Of a stretch of 64,000 nucleotides of DNA, positions 7,061 through 16,419 are shown piece after piece. Origin of the DNA: Aeromicrobium piscarium (GTDB lineage Bacteria > Actinomycetota > Actinomycetes > Propionibacteriales > Nocardioidaceae); the NCBI RefSeq assembly GCF_007421815.1, contig NZ_VLNT01000009.1, forward strand, positions 1 through 64,000. The letters run 5' to 3'. Under the pieces are notes generated by a model. It was given only the letters and a program-made list of their open reading frames with translations, was not told the DNA's origin and searched no databases. Positions within the stretch are counted from its first letter, which is position 1. Every line of letters begins with the position of its first letter. A program made the position numbers and the translations under genes.

Positions 7061-8587
7061 ATGTGGGACAACCTCTCACTGGGTTTCTCCACGGCGCTGA
7101 CGCCAGAGAACCTCTTGCTGTGCTTCATCGGCGTGCTCGCCGGCACCATCATCGGCCTGCTGCCGGGCCTGGGCGCGACCACAGGTGTCGCCGTTCTGCT
7201 GCCGCTGACGTTCACCCTGGACCCGGTCAGCGCCCTGATCATGCTCGCCGGGATCTACTACGGCGCCCAGTACGGCGGCACGATCACCTCGGTGCTGATC
7301 TCGACACCGGGCGAACCGAACAGCATCATGACGACGCTCGACGGCTACCAGATGGCTCGCCGGGGACGTGCCGGGCCGGCACTCGCCATCGCGGCGGTCG
7401 GATCGTTCTTCGCCGCGATCGTCTCGCTGATCCTGCTGGCGCTCGTCGCACCGCCCCTGGCCCAGATCGCCCTCAAATTCGGCCCGCCGGAACAGCTCGC
7501 CCTCGTCGTGCTGGGATTCGTGATCATCTCGACGGTGTCGGGGGACTCTCAGATCAAAGGTCTGTTGATGACGGCATGCGGTGTGCTGTTGGCGACGGTC
7601 GGCATCGACTCGGCCACCGGCACCACGCGTTTCACGTTCGGCCAGCTCGACCTGCTCTCCGGGATCTCGCTGATCGCCGTCGTCGTCGGTCTCTTCGCGC
7701 TCGGCGAGGTGCTCGCGCAACTCAGCATCGGCGAGGCGAAACCGATCCGCACGAGGCTGCGCGAGATGCTGCTGAGCAAGGAGGACCTGCGCCGCAGCCG
7801 GGCCCCGATCATGCGGGGCACGGGTGTCGGGTTCGCCTTCGGGGCTCTCCCCGGCGGGGGTTCGACGCTGGCGTCGTTCATTGCCTACGGCCTGGAGAAG
7901 CGGGTCTCACCCAACCGTGCCGAGTTCGGCAAGGGCGCGATCGAGGGGGTGGCCGCTCCGGAGAGCGCCAACAACGCCGCCGCGAACGCCAACTTCATCC
8001 CGACCCTCGTGCTCGGCATCCCCGGAGGTGCGACCACGGCGGTGCTGCTCGGGGCATTCACGCTCTACGGCATCACCCCGGGGCCGCTGCTGTTCGAGCA
8101 GCAACCGACGTTGGTGTGGGGCCTGCTCGCCTCCTTCTTCATCGGTAACGTCATCCTGCTGGTCTTGAACCTGCCGATGGCGCCGGTCTTCGCCCAGCTC
8201 TTGCGGCTCCCGTATGGCTATCTGTATCCGCTGATCCTGTGCAGTAGCCTGCTGGGCGCCTTCGCCGAGGAGAACGCCATCTTCGACGTGTGGGTCGCGA
8301 TCGCCTTCGGGATCGTGGGCTACTTCATCTTCCGCGTGGGTCTGCCGGTGGCGCCCCTGGTGATTGGCATGGTGCTGGGCGCGCTCTTCGAGAAGACCCT
8401 CGTCCAGACCTCCTCGATGGGGTCGGGCAGCTTCGGGATCCTCCTCGACCGTCCGATCGCGCTGGGCATCCTCGCGGTGGCCGCGTTGCTGCTCGTCGTT
8501 CCCGCCGTGCTCGCCCGCCGCCGTCGCCTCCGCGTCGCCCACACTTCGCTCGTTTCCTCCGAATCCAAGAAGGACACCCATGTCTGA
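7061..8587 (+). CDS. tctA: Tripartite tricarboxylate transporter large permease (TctA)
   Basis: A 508-residue permease of the TctA family with about eleven to twelve transmembrane segments; it uses the ion gradient to import the acid delivered by TctC. Family signatures include GLLPGLGATTGVAVLLPLTF near residue 30-50, GIYYGAQYGGTITSVLISTPGEP near 63-86, and GALPGGGSTLASFIAYGLEK with EGVAAPESANNAAAN near 260-310. Its length is normal. The 3' end overlaps the crotonase start by eight bases. Confidence 0.95.
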   Translation: MWDNLSLGFSTALTPENLLLCFIGVLAGTIIGLLPGLGATTGVAVLLPLTFTLDPVSALIMLAGIYYGAQYGGTITSVLISTPGEPNSIMTTLDGYQMARRGRAGPALAIAAVGSFFAAIVSLILLALVAPPLAQIALKFGPPEQLALVVLGFVIISTVSGDSQIKGLLMTACGVLLATVGIDSATGTTRFTFGQLDLLSGISLIAVVVGLFALGEVLAQLSIGEAKPIRTRLREMLLSKEDLRRSRAPIMRGTGVGFAFGALPGGGSTLASFIAYGLEKRVSPNRAEFGKGAIEGVAAPESANNAAANANFIPTLVLGIPGGATTAVLLGAFTLYGITPGPLLFEQQPTLVWGLLASFFIGNVILLVLNLPMAPVFAQLLRLPYGYLYPLILCSSLLGAFAEENAIFDVWVAIAFGIVGYFIFRVGLPVAPLVIGMVLGALFEKTLVQTSSMGSGSFGILLDRPIALGILAVAALLLVVPAVLARRRRLRVAHTSLVSSESKKDTHV

Positions 8588-9353
8588 TCACCTGTTGTTC
8601 AATCGCGAAGGCTCGATCCTCGCCATCACCCTGAACCGTCCCGAGAAGCACAACGCGCTGTCCCCGGAGATGTCCGAGGCGCTCGTGGCCGCCTGCCGCG
8701 GCGCCAACGACGATCCGGACCTGCGGGCCGTGATCTTCCGCGGCGCGGGCGACAAGGCCTTCGCCGCGGGTGCCGATATCGGCCGGATGGAGGAATGGGG
8801 AGGGGGTCCGGCCGGGATCGCCTACGAGCGCGAGGTCTCGGAGTTCCTCAGCGCTATCGAGATGGTCAAGGTCCCTACGATCGCCGCGGTCAACGGCTAC
8901 TGCGTCGGCGGCGGCATCGAGATCGCCGCGGCCTGCGACCTGCGGATCGCCACGCCCTCGGCCCGCTTCGGCACCCCTATGGCCCGCAAGCTCGGCAACT
9001 GCCTGTCGATGCACGCGATCGCCCTCCTGGTCTCACACCTGGGACAGAGCCGGGCATCGGACATGCTGCTGCGGGCACGGCTGATCGGCGCCGACGAGGC
9101 GTTCGCGGCCGGCTTCGTCTCCGAGATCTGCTCCGCCGACGAGCTCGACGATCGCGCCATGACCATCGCCCGGGAGGTCGCCGCCAACGCACCGCTGACC
9201 CTGCAGTGCTTCAAGGAGTCGATGCGGCGGCTGCGGGTGCGGGACCTGCCCGATATCGATGACCTCATCGCGATGGTCTACGGAAGCGAGGACTTCCGCG
9301 AGGGCGTCTCCTCGTTCCTTGAGGGGCGTCCGGCGCAGTGGACCGGCCGATGA
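8580..9353 (+). CDS. Enoyl-CoA hydratase/isomerase (crotonase) family protein
   Basis: A 257-residue crotonase-fold protein acting on a CoA thioester. The oxyanion-hole segments KAFAAGADIGRM (about 59-70) and NGYCVGGGIEIAAACD (about 105-120) are clear. E114 corresponds to one of the two catalytic glutamates of enoyl-CoA hydratase, but the position of the second is not Glu in FGTPMARKLGN. It may therefore be an isomerase, hydrolase or lyase rather than a true hydratase. The ATG at 8580 overlaps the end of tctA by eight bases, firmly placing it in the operon. Confidence 0.88.
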   Translation: MSDHLLFNREGSILAITLNRPEKHNALSPEMSEALVAACRGANDDPDLRAVIFRGAGDKAFAAGADIGRMEEWGGGPAGIAYEREVSEFLSAIEMVKVPTIAAVNGYCVGGGIEIAAACDLRIATPSARFGTPMARKLGNCLSMHAIALLVSHLGQSRASDMLLRARLIGADEAFAAGFVSEICSADELDDRAMTIAREVAANAPLTLQCFKESMRRLRVRDLPDIDDLIAMVYGSEDFREGVSSFLEGRPAQWTGR

Positions 9354-9381
9354 ACGGCCCGGCACGAGAGAAGGGCGAACA

Positions 9382-12300
9382 GTGACGACGACCGACACGA
9401 CCGGCTTCACCCTCGCCGATCGCTATCGCGAGACGGCCGGTGAGATGCTCCTGACCGGCATGCAGGCGCTGGTCCGGCTCCCGCTGGAGCTGAACCGTCG
9501 CGAGGAGAGGGACGGACGACGGACCGGTGTGTTCATCAGCGGTTACGAGGGATCGCCGCTGGCCGGATACGACCTGGAACTGCTCCGGCAACGCGAGCTG
9601 CTGGAGGTCCACGACATCGTGGTCCGGCCGAGCGTCAACGAGGAGCTGGCGGCCACGTCCGTCATGGGCTCCCAGCTTGCGTCGGTCTCGCCGAGCTGTG
9701 AGTTCGACGGCGTCGTGGGTCTCTGGTACGGCAAGGCCCCGGGGCTCGACCGCGCGTCCGATGCGCTGCGGCATGCCAGTCTCGGTGGCGCGGCCGACAA
9801 TGGCGGCGCTCTCGTGCTGGTGGGCGATGATTCGACGGCGAAGTCATCGACTGTCCCGAGCAGCTCCGAGACCGCCATGGCCGAACTCGGACTCGCGGTG
9901 CTGTCCCCGTCCGATCCGCAGGAGATCATCGGATTCGGTCTCCATGGGATCTGGCTCTCACGGTTCAGCGGCCTGTACGCCGGGCTCAAGTTGGCCACCA
10001 ATGTGCTGGACGGCTCGGCCACCGTCGACCTCGACGCGGTGCCCGAGCGGGGCGAGGAGCCTCCACGGCTGATCGACGGCGTGCAGTTCCGTCACGCCGC
10101 GACCGCTCGGTTCACCCAACCCGCACTGGGCGAGTTGGAGGCCACGCTCTCCCACCAGCGTCGTGAGCTCGCCCTGCGTTACATCGTGGCCAACGGGTTG
10201 AACAGGATCGAGGGCGATGCGGAGGCGAGGATCGGGATCGTGGCCGCGGGAGCGGCGTACCGCGACTCCCTTCAGGCGCTCGAACGGCTGGGCATCGCTC
10301 CCGACGACCTGTCCACCTCATCGGTGCGCCTCCTCAAACTGGGGGCGATCTCACCGCTGGACCCGGCGGTCGTGCGCGAGTTCGCCGACGGTCTCGACGA
10401 GATCATCGTGGTCGAGGAGAAGCGCGCGTTGATCGAGACGGCCGTCAAGGGGGTCCTGTTCGACGCGGGGCTGAGGGTCCGGGTGCTCGGCAAGGGCGAC
10501 GGCGCGGGTGGGCGCTTCCTGCGCGAGTCCGGAGACCTTCCGCCGGACTACCTGGCCGAGCTCATCGGCACGCGGCTGTTTCCCGACGGCGGGGCGCCGG
10601 CCGGGTCCGGTGAACCGGAACAACCGTTGATGCGCACCCTGCTCCCGGTGATCACACGGACCCCGTACTTCTGCTCTGGCTGCCCGCACAACCGCTCCAC
10701 CGTGGTGCCGGAGGGCTCGCTGGTGGGGGCCGGCATCGGCTGCCACGCGCTCGCCACACTGATGCCGAGTGACCGGGTCGGAGACTTCACCGGCCTCTGC
10801 CAGATGGGCGGCGAGGGAGCGGCCTGGACCGGCATGGCGCCCTTCGTGGAGGAGGACCACCTCTTCCAGAACATCGGCGACGGGACCTTCCACCACTCCG
10901 GCAGCCTCGCGATCCGCGCGGCTGTCGCGGCGGGGGTCAACATCACCTACAAGCTGCTCTACAACGACGCCGTCGCGATGACCGGAGGACAGACGGCCGT
11001 CGGCAAGATGGCCGTGCCACAGGTCGTGCAGGAGCTGCTCGCCGAGGGCGTGGCCCGTGTCGTCATCACCACCGAGGACACCGCGCGCTACCGGCGGGTC
11101 CGTCTGCCCAAGGGGGTCGAGGTGCGCGATCGCCGCGAGCTCATCCCCACCCAGGAGGAGCTCGCAAAGGTTCCCGGTGTCACGGTGCTCATCCACGACC
11201 AGGAGTGTGCGACCGAGCTGCGCCGCAAGCGCAAGCGCGGGATGGTAGAGACGCCCACGAAGCGGGCCTTCATCAACGAGCGGCTGTGCGAGGGGTGTGG
11301 CGACTGCGGGCAGAAGTCGAACTGCCTGTCGGTGCAACCGGTCGAGACATTGTTCGGGCGCAAGACCCGTATCGACCAGGCCACCTGCAATCTCGACTAC
11401 TCCTGCCTCGACGGTGACTGCCCCTCCTTCGTCGAGGTCGTCCCCGGATCGCGGACTAGGGAGGAGGAGGTGTCGGCGCGTCCGGTCGAGTTACCCGAGC
11501 CCCGCGCGAAGGTCGACCCGCACCGGTTCAACGTCCGTCTGGTCGGCATCGGCGGCACCGGCGTGGTCACCAGCGCGCAGATCCTGGCGATGGCCGGATC
11601 GCTCGCGGGCATGAAGGTCCGCGGGCTCGACCAGCTCGGTCTCGCCCAGAAGGGCGGACCGGTCGTCTCCGACATGAAGTTCGCGAGCGGCGACATCGAC
11701 GGGGCGAACAAGATCGATCCGGGGGAGTGCGATCTGCTGCTCGGCAACGACCTGCTCGTGGCCTCCGACCCACGACACCTGGCGGTCATCGACGATGCTC
11801 GCACGATCGCGATCGTGTCGACCTCGATCGTGCCGACGGGGCACATGGTGCTGAGCCCCTCGACCGCGTTCCCGTCGATCGATGACCTGACCGAGACGAT
11901 CGGTGAGAACGCACGCTCCGAGGACTCGCACTTCGTGGACGCGCGCACGATCGCCGTCCGCGCCCTCGGCTCCGACCAGTTCGCCAATATGATGCTCATC
12001 GGCATGGCCTATCAGACCGGTGCGCTACCGCTGCCGCTGTCGGCGTTGAACCGTGCCGTGGAGCTCAACGGCGCCGCCGTTGCCTCCAATCTGCGGGCCA
12101 TCGAGCTCGGCCGACGTGTCGTCGTCGAGGGTGCCGAGACCTTCGCTCGGTCGGCCGGCGGGATCGCCCACGCGACGGGTGAGCTTCTCGAGCTGCTGTC
12201 GGAGCTGGAGCTGGACGCCGAGCTGCGCGACCGGCTGGGACTGCTGGCCGGTGAGCTGACCGACTACCAGGACCGGCGCTACGCGACGACCTTCCTCGAA

Positions 12301-12861
12301 CGGGTGGCGGCGGTCATCGACCGTGAGCGCGAGCTGACCGGACGGGCCGGTGCCCTGACGGCCACAGTGGGCGAGTCGCTGTTCAAGCTGATGGCCTATA
12401 AGGACGAATACGAAACGGCTCGTCTATACCTCGACCCGGAGTTCGAGCGCTCGGTGCGTGACCAGTTCGGCGACGTGAGATCGATGCGCTACAAGCTCCA
12501 TCCGCCGATCCTGCGGGCCATCGGGTTGAAGAACAAGCTGTCGCTCGGCCCCTGGTTCAGGCCGGTGTTCGTGGCACTCCGCTCGATGCGCCGGCTCCGC
12601 GGGACGATCGCCGACCCCTTCGGCTATGCCCGGGTCCGCAAGGTCGAGCGGCGTCTGATCGCCGACTACACGGCGCTCGTCGAGGAGGTGCTCCGCCTGG
12701 CGGACCGCGACACTCTGCCCGAGGCCAGGACGCTTCTGGCCGGACCGCAGGAGATCCGCGGCTATGAGGACATCAAGCTGTCCTCAGTCGCCGATTACGA
12801 GAGGCTGACCACCGAGGGCCTGGCGCGTCTGCGCTCGGGCCTTACGGCCGCCGAAGGCTGA
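9382..12861 (+). CDS. Indolepyruvate ferredoxin oxidoreductase family protein (fused subunits)
   Basis: A 1159-residue thiamine-dependent 2-oxoacid:ferredoxin oxidoreductase with subunits fused in one chain; it would decarboxylate a 2-oxoacid to its acyl-CoA while reducing ferredoxin. In order: the pyrimidine-binding/IorA-like region; the TPP region with CSGCPHN (about 432) and GDGTFHHSG (about 499); a Cys cluster CEGCGDCGQKSNC (about 636) followed by more Cys for Fe-S binding; the gamma domain starting VGIGGTGVVTS (about 720); and a C-terminal DUF6537-type region. The GTG at 9382 has GAGAAGG upstream. It is the last gene of the operon, 28 bases after the crotonase. No ferredoxin gene is adjacent. 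Confidence 0.92.
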   Translation: MTTTDTTGFTLADRYRETAGEMLLTGMQALVRLPLELNRREERDGRRTGVFISGYEGSPLAGYDLELLRQRELLEVHDIVVRPSVNEELAATSVMGSQLASVSPSCEFDGVVGLWYGKAPGLDRASDALRHASLGGAADNGGALVLVGDDSTAKSSTVPSSSETAMAELGLAVLSPSDPQEIIGFGLHGIWLSRFSGLYAGLKLATNVLDGSATVDLDAVPERGEEPPRLIDGVQFRHAATARFTQPALGELEATLSHQRRELALRYIVANGLNRIEGDAEARIGIVAAGAAYRDSLQALERLGIAPDDLSTSSVRLLKLGAISPLDPAVVREFADGLDEIIVVEEKRALIETAVKGVLFDAGLRVRVLGKGDGAGGRFLRESGDLPPDYLAELIGTRLFPDGGAPAGSGEPEQPLMRTLLPVITRTPYFCSGCPHNRSTVVPEGSLVGAGIGCHALATLMPSDRVGDFTGLCQMGGEGAAWTGMAPFVEEDHLFQNIGDGTFHHSGSLAIRAAVAAGVNITYKLLYNDAVAMTGGQTAVGKMAVPQVVQELLAEGVARVVITTEDTARYRRVRLPKGVEVRDRRELIPTQEELAKVPGVTVLIHDQECATELRRKRKRGMVETPTKRAFINERLCEGCGDCGQKSNCLSVQPVETLFGRKTRIDQATCNLDYSCLDGDCPSFVEVVPGSRTREEEVSARPVELPEPRAKVDPHRFNVRLVGIGGTGVVTSAQILAMAGSLAGMKVRGLDQLGLAQKGGPVVSDMKFASGDIDGANKIDPGECDLLLGNDLLVASDPRHLAVIDDARTIAIVSTSIVPTGHMVLSPSTAFPSIDDLTETIGENARSEDSHFVDARTIAVRALGSDQFANMMLIGMAYQTGALPLPLSALNRAVELNGAAVASNLRAIELGRRVVVEGAETFARSAGGIAHATGELLELLSELELDAELRDRLGLLAGELTDYQDRRYATTFLERVAAVIDRERELTGRAGALTATVGESLFKLMAYKDEYETARLYLDPEFERSVRDQFGDVRSMRYKLHPPILRAIGLKNKLSLGPWFRPVFVALRSMRRLRGTIADPFGYARVRKVERRLIADYTALVEEVLRLADRDTLPEARTLLAGPQEIRGYEDIKLSSVADYERLTTEGLARLRSGLTAAEG

Positions 12862-12916
12862 TAGTCACCGCACCGACTGCCCGTCCACGCTGCCAGCCGA
12901 CCAGCGGGGCGGGCGG

Positions 12917-13717
12917 TCAGCCATCGGCGGGCTGCATCTCGAGGACCGGGCGCCTGGCGCGCGTCCACGTGGCGGTGAGCTGACGGGACGCGGCGGCGCA
13001 GATCTGGCGCAGCGCGGTCTCGACCAGCGCGACGTCGAAGCGCTGCGCGACCCCGGACACGGACATCGCGGCGACGACCTCGCCGTTGAGCCGCACCGGC
13101 GCGGCTACGCACGACAGCCCGAGCATCGTCTCCTGGTTCGAGCGGGCGATGCCGCGTTCGGCCGCGAGATCGAGCTGTCCCTCGATCTCGCGATGGTCCA
13201 GGATCGTGTACGGCGACATCGCCTGCAGCCGCATGGACTGCAGGGCATCGCGTGCGTCGGGCTGGTGCGCCAGAAGGATCTTGCCGACTCCGGTGCAGTG
13301 GGCCGGCGCCCGGAAGCCGGTGTGCGAGGGCATGCGGAGATCGCGATGACCGTAGATCTTGTTGAGGAACACCACATCGGTGGCATCGAGGACGGCCAGG
13401 TGGACCGTGGACCGCGTGGCGAGGAACAGATCGGCGAGAAACGGGGTCAGCTCGTCGCTCAGGCGCGTCGTGGAGGGCTGGGACGTCGCCCCGTCGTCGA
13501 GCAGCGCATAGCGCGAGCCGTTCTTGCGCACGACGCCGTTCCTGACCAGAACCGCCAGCAGCCGGTGGGTCGTGGACTTGCTCATGCCGGTGTGGCGAGC
13601 GAGCTCGCTGACGCCGAGATCGCGTCGGTCACTGCTCCTGAACGCCGCCAGCAAGAGCATAGCCTTGTCGACGGAGGTGGAGTCAGAGTCCACGGTCTTG
13701 GTCGCTGTCTTGTTCAT
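12917..13717 (-). CDS. IclR-family transcriptional regulator
   Basis: A 266-residue IclR-type regulator. The N-terminal winged helix has LGVSELARHTGMSKSTTHRLLAVL (about residues 34-57). The effector domain includes HCTGVGKILLAH, the ERGIARSNQET segment and the CVAAPV...GEVVAAMSVSG region that closes the ligand pocket. The ATG at 13717 has GAGGAG seven bases upstream, and a -10 box (TATAGT on this strand) lies at 13746-13751. It converges on the 3' end of the carboxylate operon, and IclR proteins commonly control such aromatic or carboxylate pathways, so it is the likely local regulator. That link is inference. Confidence 0.93.
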   Translation of the reverse strand: MNKTATKTVDSDSTSVDKAMLLLAAFRSSDRRDLGVSELARHTGMSKSTTHRLLAVLVRNGVVRKNGSRYALLDDGATSQPSTTRLSDELTPFLADLFLATRSTVHLAVLDATDVVFLNKIYGHRDLRMPSHTGFRAPAHCTGVGKILLAHQPDARDALQSMRLQAMSPYTILDHREIEGQLDLAAERGIARSNQETMLGLSCVAAPVRLNGEVVAAMSVSGVAQRFDVALVETALRQICAAASRQLTATWTRARRPVLEMQPADG

Positions 13718-13745
13718 CGAGGACTCCTCAGGGTCTTCGCAGCAC

Positions 13746-13767
13746 ACTATATGTGACGGGGATCACG
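13746..13767 (-). promoter_or_regulatory. IclR-gene promoter with CRP/GlxR-like site
   Basis: The -10 box TATAGT is read on the minus strand at 13751-13746. Directly upstream, 13752-13767 reads TGTGA-N6-TCACG, a 9 of 10 match to the half-sites of the CRP/GlxR consensus TGTGA-N6-TCACA. Its position next to the -10 box would favour repression. Assignment to a CRP-type regulator rests on the match alone. Confidence 0.45.
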
Positions 13768-13820
13768 TCGTGAGGCGGGCCTCGCCGGTGGCCGAGCGGG
13801 ATTCGCCCGGACGGCGCGTC

Positions 13821-15371
13821 TCAGATCCAGCGGGAGAGCCACATCCGCTGACGCCAGGTGTCGTAGGGCAGCAGGACATCGGTCCAGACCGGATAGAAGA
13901 ACACGAAGGCCGCGATGACGATGGCGACGAAGATGCCCAGCGCCGACCAGAACAGCCCCTGCCGTCGTCGGGCGGCCGCTCGGCGGTGCACGCCATGGAT
14001 CGCCAGGCAGATCGCGATGATGAGGAAGGGTGCGATCGCGGCCGAGTAGAACGAGAAGATCGGACGGTCCGCGCTGGCGAACCAGGGAAGCCAGGTCGCC
14101 GCGACGCCCACCAGCGGCACGCTCAACCGCCAGTGCCGTCCGCGCAGCCACATGACGAGCACCGCGACGATGGCCACGATGCCGACCCACCAGATGATCG
14201 GATTGCCGAGGATGAGCACCTCGCTGATGCAGCTGGAGTCGCTCGGAGCACCGCACTGGGCAGCGGGGACATCGGTGGTGGTGTCGACCGCGACGGGACG
14301 CCATTGCAGCAGCCAGCCGATCGGATGCGAGGCATAGGGATGGGTCTTGTCGGTGAGGTAGTCGCCGGTGTGGAAGTCCCAGGTCATCTCGTGGAAGCTC
14401 CACCAGGAGCGCAACGGGTCGAGGACGGCGCCGAGTGGTCCACCCATCGGGCTCTCGACACTCGGCCACGGCGCGTAGTCCCCATAGCCGTGGCCGAAGC
14501 GGTCCTCATAGGCGCCGCGATGCCAGAACCAGCCCGTCCAGCTCACCAGATAGACGACCGCGGCCACCAGCACCAGCCGGCAGAAGGCCGGAAGGCCGAC
14601 CGCGAACAGCGAAGGGACCACGGCTCTCGGCCGATCAGCGCGTTCACGTGCTACCTGTCGACGGGCGGCGACCTCCCAGATCACCACGGTCAGGCCGAAG
14701 GCCGCGAGCACGTACAGCCCGCTCCACTTGGTGGCGATCGCCAGACCGAAGCACACGCCGGCGGCGATCTGCCAGCGTCGCCCGAGTCGAGGTCGGTCGC
14801 CCCGTTCCAGCAACCGGTCGAGTCGTCGCCGGTCGGTCACCAGGCAGGCGACGGCACAGACGAGCCAGAAGGTCAGGAAGACATCCAGCAGCGCGAGCCG
14901 CGACATCACGAAGTGCACGCCGTCGAGCGTGAGCAGCAGGCCGCCCACCGCCCCCACCCACAGGGAGCCGGTGAGGGTGATGAGCAGCCGCGCCAGCACC
15001 AGGACGGTCAGCGCGCCGGCGACCACGGCGCTGATCCGCCAGCCGAACGGGGTCATCCCGAAGACCGATTCCCCGAGGGCGATGAACCACTTGCCGCCGT
15101 CGGGGTGCACGATCCACGCGGGATCCGGGCCGAAGAGGGCGTTCAGGTTCCCGGCCTCGATGCGATCGTTCGCGTCGTCGACGTACTCGCGGACATAGCC
15201 GAACTGGCGCAGTGACCAGGCGTCCTTGGCGTAGTAGGTCTCGTCGAAGGCGAGGACATCGGGGCGGTCCAGTCGGACGACGCGCAATACGAAGGCGAGA
15301 AGCGCGAGGGCGCTCGGCACGATCCACGACCACGCGCGCCACGTCACTCGCTCCAGCACGCGCTCCACCAT
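13821..15371 (-). CDS. pmt: Protein O-mannosyltransferase (PMT family)
   Basis: A 516-residue integral membrane enzyme that transfers mannose from polyprenyl-phosphate-mannose to secreted proteins outside the membrane. The DE motif (FDETYYAKDAW, near residue 38-48) is present in the first external loop, followed by HPDGGKWFIALGE, LLTLDGVHFVMSRLALLD and WSGLYVLAAFG, all typical of actinobacterial PMT. About ten to eleven transmembrane segments are predicted, with W-rich external loops. The ATG at 15371 is chosen because the conserved N-terminus follows directly. It is divergent from rsmI, its usual neighbour in actinobacteria. Confidence 0.92.
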   Translation of the reverse strand: MVERVLERVTWRAWSWIVPSALALLAFVLRVVRLDRPDVLAFDETYYAKDAWSLRQFGYVREYVDDANDRIEAGNLNALFGPDPAWIVHPDGGKWFIALGESVFGMTPFGWRISAVVAGALTVLVLARLLITLTGSLWVGAVGGLLLTLDGVHFVMSRLALLDVFLTFWLVCAVACLVTDRRRLDRLLERGDRPRLGRRWQIAAGVCFGLAIATKWSGLYVLAAFGLTVVIWEVAARRQVARERADRPRAVVPSLFAVGLPAFCRLVLVAAVVYLVSWTGWFWHRGAYEDRFGHGYGDYAPWPSVESPMGGPLGAVLDPLRSWWSFHEMTWDFHTGDYLTDKTHPYASHPIGWLLQWRPVAVDTTTDVPAAQCGAPSDSSCISEVLILGNPIIWWVGIVAIVAVLVMWLRGRHWRLSVPLVGVAATWLPWFASADRPIFSFYSAAIAPFLIIAICLAIHGVHRRAAARRRQGLFWSALGIFVAIVIAAFVFFYPVWTDVLLPYDTWRQRMWLSRWI

Positions 15372-15471
15372 AGTGGCCGGGGCGAGGGACGCTGTGTTGC
15401 GAGGACTGACCGGTGTGAGATGTGCGGAGCGGGCCGGGGCGACGGGTTCGGGGGCCTGCGAAGATGAGTGC

Positions 15472-16302
15472 GTGTTGATCCTCGCCGGCACCCCCATCGG
15501 ACAGGCCGATGACGCCTCCCGTCGTCTCGGTCCCGCGCTGGCCGAGGCCGATGTGGTCGCCGCGGAGGACACCCGTCGGATGCGTCGTCTCGCGGCCGAT
15601 CTCGGTATCGACGTTCCCGGACGGGTGGTGTCGTACTTCGAGGGCAATGAGGAGCGGCGCACTGCCGAGCTCATCGAGGAGCTGAGAGCGGGCCGCACCA
15701 TCGTGCTGGTCACCGATGCCGGGATGCCGAGCGTCTCCGATCCGGGGTACCGGCTCGTCGCGGCCGCGGTGGCCGAGGACCTGCCGGTCACCGCGATCCC
15801 CGGTCCGTCGGCGGTCCTCACGGCGCTCGCGCTGTCGGGACTGCCGGTCGACCGCTTCAGCTTCGAGGGATTCCTGCCGCGCAAGCAGGGGGAGCGGTCG
15901 CGCTTCCTGGCCGAGCTCGCCGCCGACCGCCGCACGATGGTGTTCTTCGAGTCGCCGCACCGGACGATCGCGACGGTGGAGGCGATGGCCGAGGCCTTCG
16001 GCCCGGACCGCCCCGCCGCCCTCTGCCGCGAGCTCACCAAGACCTACGAGGAGGTCGTTCGTCGCCCGCTTGGTGAGCTCGCCGCCTGGGCGGCCGGGCA
16101 GGAGCACGGGATACGGGGCGAGGTCACGCTCGTGGTCGCCGGTGCGCCCGCGGCGCCGGCAGCCGATCTCGATGACGAGGCGCTCGCCGGTCTGGTCGCC
16201 GACGCCGAGGCGACCGGATTGAGCCGCAAGGACGCGATCGCGCGGGTCGCGGAACAGACCGGCGTCCGCAAGAAGACCGTCTACGCCGCGGCCCACCGCT
16301 GA
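15472..16302 (+). CDS. rsmI: 16S rRNA (cytidine(1402)-2'-O)-methyltransferase RsmI
   Basis: A 276-residue tetrapyrrole-methylase-fold enzyme that 2'-O-methylates C1402 of 16S rRNA. It begins LILAGTPIGQADD, then VVAAEDTRRMRRL and the SAM-binding VTDAGMPSVSDPG and AIPGPSAVLTALALSG loops. FEGFLPRKQGER and FFESPHRT follow, and CRELTKTYEEV marks the C-terminal half. The GTG at 15472 gives the expected N-terminus. It stands in the usual position opposite pmt, and its stop is followed directly by a compound palindrome. Confidence 0.95.
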   Translation: MLILAGTPIGQADDASRRLGPALAEADVVAAEDTRRMRRLAADLGIDVPGRVVSYFEGNEERRTAELIEELRAGRTIVLVTDAGMPSVSDPGYRLVAAAVAEDLPVTAIPGPSAVLTALALSGLPVDRFSFEGFLPRKQGERSRFLAELAADRRTMVFFESPHRTIATVEAMAEAFGPDRPAALCRELTKTYEEVVRRPLGELAAWAAGQEHGIRGEVTLVVAGAPAAPAADLDDEALAGLVADAEATGLSRKDAIARVAEQTGVRKKTVYAAAHR

Positions 16303-16322
16303 CCCCACCATCACGCTCCGGA

Positions 16323-16407
16323 GCGGTGACTTACGCACCTCTCGAGCGATCCAAGAGGTGCGTAGGCCACCGCCCCACCGGCCGAGAGGTGTGTAACCCA
16401 CCGCCCC
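16323..16407. repeat. Compound palindromic intergenic repeat, copy B1
   Basis: The left arm GCGGTGACTTACGCACCTCT (16323-16342) is inverted at 16354-16373 with 18 of 20 pairs, both differences being G-U compatible. A second inverted copy lies at 16385-16404. The element fills the gap between the convergent ends of rsmI and the YhgE gene and may act as a bidirectional terminator. The arms are nearly identical to those of copy B2 at 33412-33493. Confidence 0.85.
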
Positions 16408-16419
16408 AGGAGGGTGGGG

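Noticed and set aside
13524-15215. A 563-codon plus-strand frame opposite pmt
   Set aside because: Low-complexity Arg/His/Asp-rich sequence without domains; a GC-skew artefact.
14644-16401. A 585-codon minus-strand frame across rsmI and pmt
   Set aside because: Arg/Gly/Asp-rich shadow translation; rsmI and pmt cover the region in other frames with clear motifs.
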